Shown here: positions 20,277 through 22,177 of the stretch, piece after piece
Layout of the letters: each line of letters begins with the position of its first letter
Position numbering within the stretch: position 1 is the stretch's first letter
Source: Hemicentrotus pulcherrimus
Taxonomy: Eukaryota; Echinodermata; Echinoidea; Camarodonta; Strongylocentrotidae
Length of the DNA stretch: 22,177 bases
NCBI GenBank assembly: GCA_003118195.1
Contig: BEXV01001203.1
Span: 49,547-71,723, forward strand
Direction of reading: 5' to 3'
Notes under the pieces: model-generated
The model's input: only the letters and a program-made list of their open reading frames with translations
What the model was told of the DNA's origin: nothing
The model's database searches: none
Program-made: the position numbers and the translations under genes

Positions 20277-20351
20277 CTTGGCAAACATCTCCTTCAAGTT
20301 TGGCTTTGGGTTCTGCCACGATGCCACTGCGTCACAGAAAAAGATGAAATC
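20277..20351 (-). CDS. TNPO1: Transportin-1, penultimate coding exon
   Basis: This minus-strand exon is exactly 25 codons, phase 0 at both ends. It starts [12 protein letters not shown] and ends LKEMFAK. The [12 protein letters not shown] block is near-invariant in transportins and belongs to one of the last HEAT repeats, part of the C-terminal arch that cradles cargo. The acceptor is TATTTGCAG and the donor is AAG|GTAAGA, a strong consensus. It follows the previous exon across a 512-bp intron with no shift in frame. Length matches the human segment residue for residue. Substitutions fall in the variable stretch after the Trp. The exon sits inside a longer chance open frame that reads into the intron on both sides; the splice sites set the true limits. 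Confidence 0.95.
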
Positions 20352-20863
20352 CTGCAAATACAAAGAAAAATGAAAGAAGATTGATGCACAATGCTTCATT
20401 TCTACAGTCCACAGGTATTTCAGTACACTTTCAGGCCCAGCCTTATGAACAGCTGTAATTGCTTTCATGTCGTTGATTCAAATAGATCGCAACTTGATTT
20501 GAATCACAACTCTCTGTAATAACGAGATAGGAGTAAGGTTTTGATTGATTGGGGGACACAAACCAACACAGATCAATCACAACTCTTTGTAAGACAGGGC
20601 CCCAAATGGCAGGTATCCAAGACGTTGCATAAATCTTGGTATTGGTGGTAACTGAGCCATTAATGGCAACTGCCATGGAGATCCCGATTTGATTAGCTGT
20701 TGAGCAATGTCACCATGGTATTAATTATTGATGGCAAAGTTATCATCAGTGGTAACTTTTATGTTCCTGGGCCCTCCTAAGTTTACATTGTGCAAACTCA
20801 TTTTATATAATATTGACAATATTGACATGTTTGCTGACAGGAACACAATAGGCTGCAATTTAC
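20352..20863 (-). other. TNPO1: Transportin-1 intron (512 bp)
   Basis: This is the intron between the first two exons in the window, beginning GTAAAT and ending TTTGCAG on the minus strand. Its lower-coordinate part carries a decayed hairpin-type repeat, described separately (20474-20605). The rest contains loosely related words built on 'atggcaa' and 'ggtaact' and a 'gggccc' word near 20770. I see no coding signal; two open frames of 68 and 60 codons here overlap repeats and splice sites and look like chance. Confidence 0.85.
20474..20605. repeat. Decayed hairpin repeat in transportin intron (two related modules)
   Basis: Two modules each end in nearly the same 18 bases: 'aatcacaactctctgtaa' at 20502-20519 and 'aatcacaactctttgtaa' at 20575-20592. 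Each is preceded by its own small inverted repeat: TGATTCAAAT/ATTTGAATCA at 20474-20506, and TGATTGAT/ATCAATCA in the second module. The second module runs into 'agacagggcccc'. I recall a common sea urchin repeat that begins with the inverse of this end (gggcccygtcttacaaagag), so this is probably a degenerate MITE. The family name needs a library search. Confidence 0.55.
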
Positions 20864-20963
20864 CTGAACTACGCCAGATGGGTTGATGGCAATCATGGCA
20901 CAAATACCTCGGAATGCTGAGTCTTTCTCTTCGTTATCACGGATGTTACGTAACGATGTACAC
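20864..20963 (-). CDS. TNPO1: Transportin-1, third-last coding exon (partial gene)
   Basis: The minus strand reads a 33-residue block beginning [20 protein letters not shown] and ending NPSGVVQ. This is the highly conserved HEAT-repeat region near the C-terminus of transportin-1 (karyopherin beta-2), the RanGTP-regulated nuclear import receptor for PY-NLS/M9 cargoes such as hnRNP proteins. The exon is 100 nt. It opens with a single G that completes a codon begun in the previous exon (a Trp in the family) and then has 33 full codons. The acceptor is a pyrimidine-rich run ending TTGCAG, and the donor is CAG|GTAAAT. Only about four residues differ from the human protein as I recall it. Upstream exons must lie beyond 22177. 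TNPO2, the vertebrate paralogue, is nearly identical here, so the symbol assumes the usual single invertebrate gene. Confidence 0.95.
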
Positions 20964-22177
20964 CTGCAATAGAAAGGGGGTCAGGTCACACCATGTAAAT
21001 ATCGATCAAAAAGAATCTTCCTTCAGTTGAAAATAAATACATTGATGTACATGTACGAGTCAATGGGTTGTATAGGCCTACCATTATTACATTACACAAG
21101 CCATTGTTGCAATAGCCATAAAGTTGTCATTATCATCAAAATTCAGAATATGTGGCAGTACATGTGTTTTTATCGCAGTGTTTAGAAAAGGGTATAGATA
21201 TTTGAAATTTATCCTATAATTTTTTTGTTAAAAGCAATATAATTTTGTCTTAAAGTTTGCTATGAATTAATTAAAACATTCAGTGAGCAATACCATGCTA
21301 TTATATGTATTTCAAGTTTTCGTTTTTCTCTTGCATTTTTGTCTTTAATGAATAAGATAATAGAGGTAACATAGTGATCACAATCACAATTTACTCATGA
21401 AATACTGGTCAGGCATTCATAACGAAGTTAGAAATAAAAAATAATAAAAACAACATTTTCTTGGCAGAAAGTCATGTGCAACAATGCTGAGATTTCATGC
21501 ATAGATGATGCAGATAAACTTCAGTGATAGATAGACTAACGACACAGAGGCTTTATAAGTATTAACCGCAGAGAACAAATGACTCAAGTTCGATGTCGAA
21601 AGTCCCCACCTATTTCAAAGTTCAGTTATTTTTTTTTATTTTTTATCTTACTATCTGTAAGTTGGAACCAATAAATATGTATGAATATTCTGCCGTTAAA
21701 TCACCACAAAAGGCTGACAAATCTATGAAATATGTAAAATAAACTAATATTTATCTACTACACAAACCACAAACCATTTTAAAATGAACAATTTTCATTT
21801 CATGACAAATTCATATCACAAATAATATGAGTATACACAAAGGAAGATAGATGTTATGTTTAGACCTATAGCTTCCTTTGAATTTGAACACTCCTTATGT
21901 TGGTCTAGTTTGGAATGAATAAGAGGCCGCCCAATAATGTTAAAACTAAACATATAACCTAGCAAAACAAAATTCAAAATACAGTTTGGATCTAAAGGAT
22001 ACCATATTCTTGTTTAAATTCTAACACTCCTAATGATGGTCTAGTTTGGAATAAATAAGAGGCTGCCCAATATGTTAAAGAGATGGTTGAGTTCTGGGAA
22101 GAGGTAAAAAATAATTTGTGAGCGTTATCATTGTTATTATGCAAGGGTGGAAGAACATCAGATTAAACATGTTCCTT
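20964..22177 (-). other. TNPO1: Upstream transportin-1 intron, partial
   Basis: This stretch lies 5' of the first visible transportin exon on the minus strand and so is intron. I searched it for the preceding HEAT-repeat residues of the family (around the conserved PQEVAP and RPW motifs) and did not see them, so the neighbouring exon is beyond the window. It is AT-rich with many short T and A runs and holds an imperfect direct repeat near its far end (21881-22079). Confidence 0.7.
21881..22079. repeat. Imperfect direct repeat, period about 136 bp
   Basis: A block of about 64 bp around 'ggtctagtttggaat' and 'aataagaggc' occurs at 21881-21944 and again at 22017-22079. There are a few substitutions and a one-base deletion, and weaker similarity extends upstream. 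It lies in the partial upstream transportin intron. It looks like a local duplication or two copies of one dispersed repeat. Confidence 0.7.

Noticed and set aside
20181..20468. 95-codon continuous frame around the penultimate transportin exon
   Set aside because: Only the 25 codons between the splice sites are transportin; the flanks are intron read-through.
20443..20903. Minus-strand frames at 20443-20676 and 20721-20903 as coding
   Set aside because: They fall on the intronic hairpin repeat and across an exon boundary in the wrong frame.
1..22177. CRISPR array, prokaryotic operon or phage region
   Set aside because: No regularly spaced identical repeats, no ribosome-binding sites, no dense coding; intron-exon structure shows animal nuclear DNA.
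1..22177. Reverse transcriptase, transposase or endogenous viral coding remnants
   Set aside because: I looked for characteristic motifs in the open frames and saw none; all mobile elements here appear non-autonomous.

Overview
This window looks like intron-rich, AT-rich animal nuclear DNA, most likely from an echinoderm and probably a sea urchin. Three points support this: GT-AG spliced exons of transportin-1, a tRNA-derived SINE with an ATT-repeat tail, and many decayed hairpin elements whose 'gggccc' ends and 'taggcct' words I associate with sea urchin DNA. The species call is inference. There are no bacterial operons, CRISPR arrays or stand-alone tRNA or rRNA genes.

Only one gene is certain. 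At the right end, on the minus strand, lie the last three coding exons of transportin-1 (karyopherin beta-2, TNPO1): 20864-20963, 20277-20351 and 19779-19886. They join in frame into the last 93 residues plus stop, with the GT and AG splice dinucleotides present at every junction inside the window. The rest of the gene lies beyond 22177. A SINE (19447-19740) sits 38 bp past the stop codon, antisense to the gene. From there down to about 9.2 kb is AT-rich DNA without a convincing gene. It may hold a long transportin 3' UTR and contains several hairpins and repeats.

The left 9 kb is mostly noncoding. It holds a near-perfect foldback element (2603-2747), a decayed inverted-repeat element (about 6002-6405), CT microsatellites, and a C/T/G homopolymer block with an undetermined base (8016-8173) that may be an assembly artefact. 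Three compact GC-richer islands (about 1690-1975, 6934-7165 and 18620-19087) have open frames with splice-like or promoter-like signals. They could be exons of unrecognised genes, but the sequence alone does not settle their strand or reality.

I found no new multi-gene system. The best leads are the three GC islands, the structured elements downstream of transportin, and the 62-bp-arm foldback.
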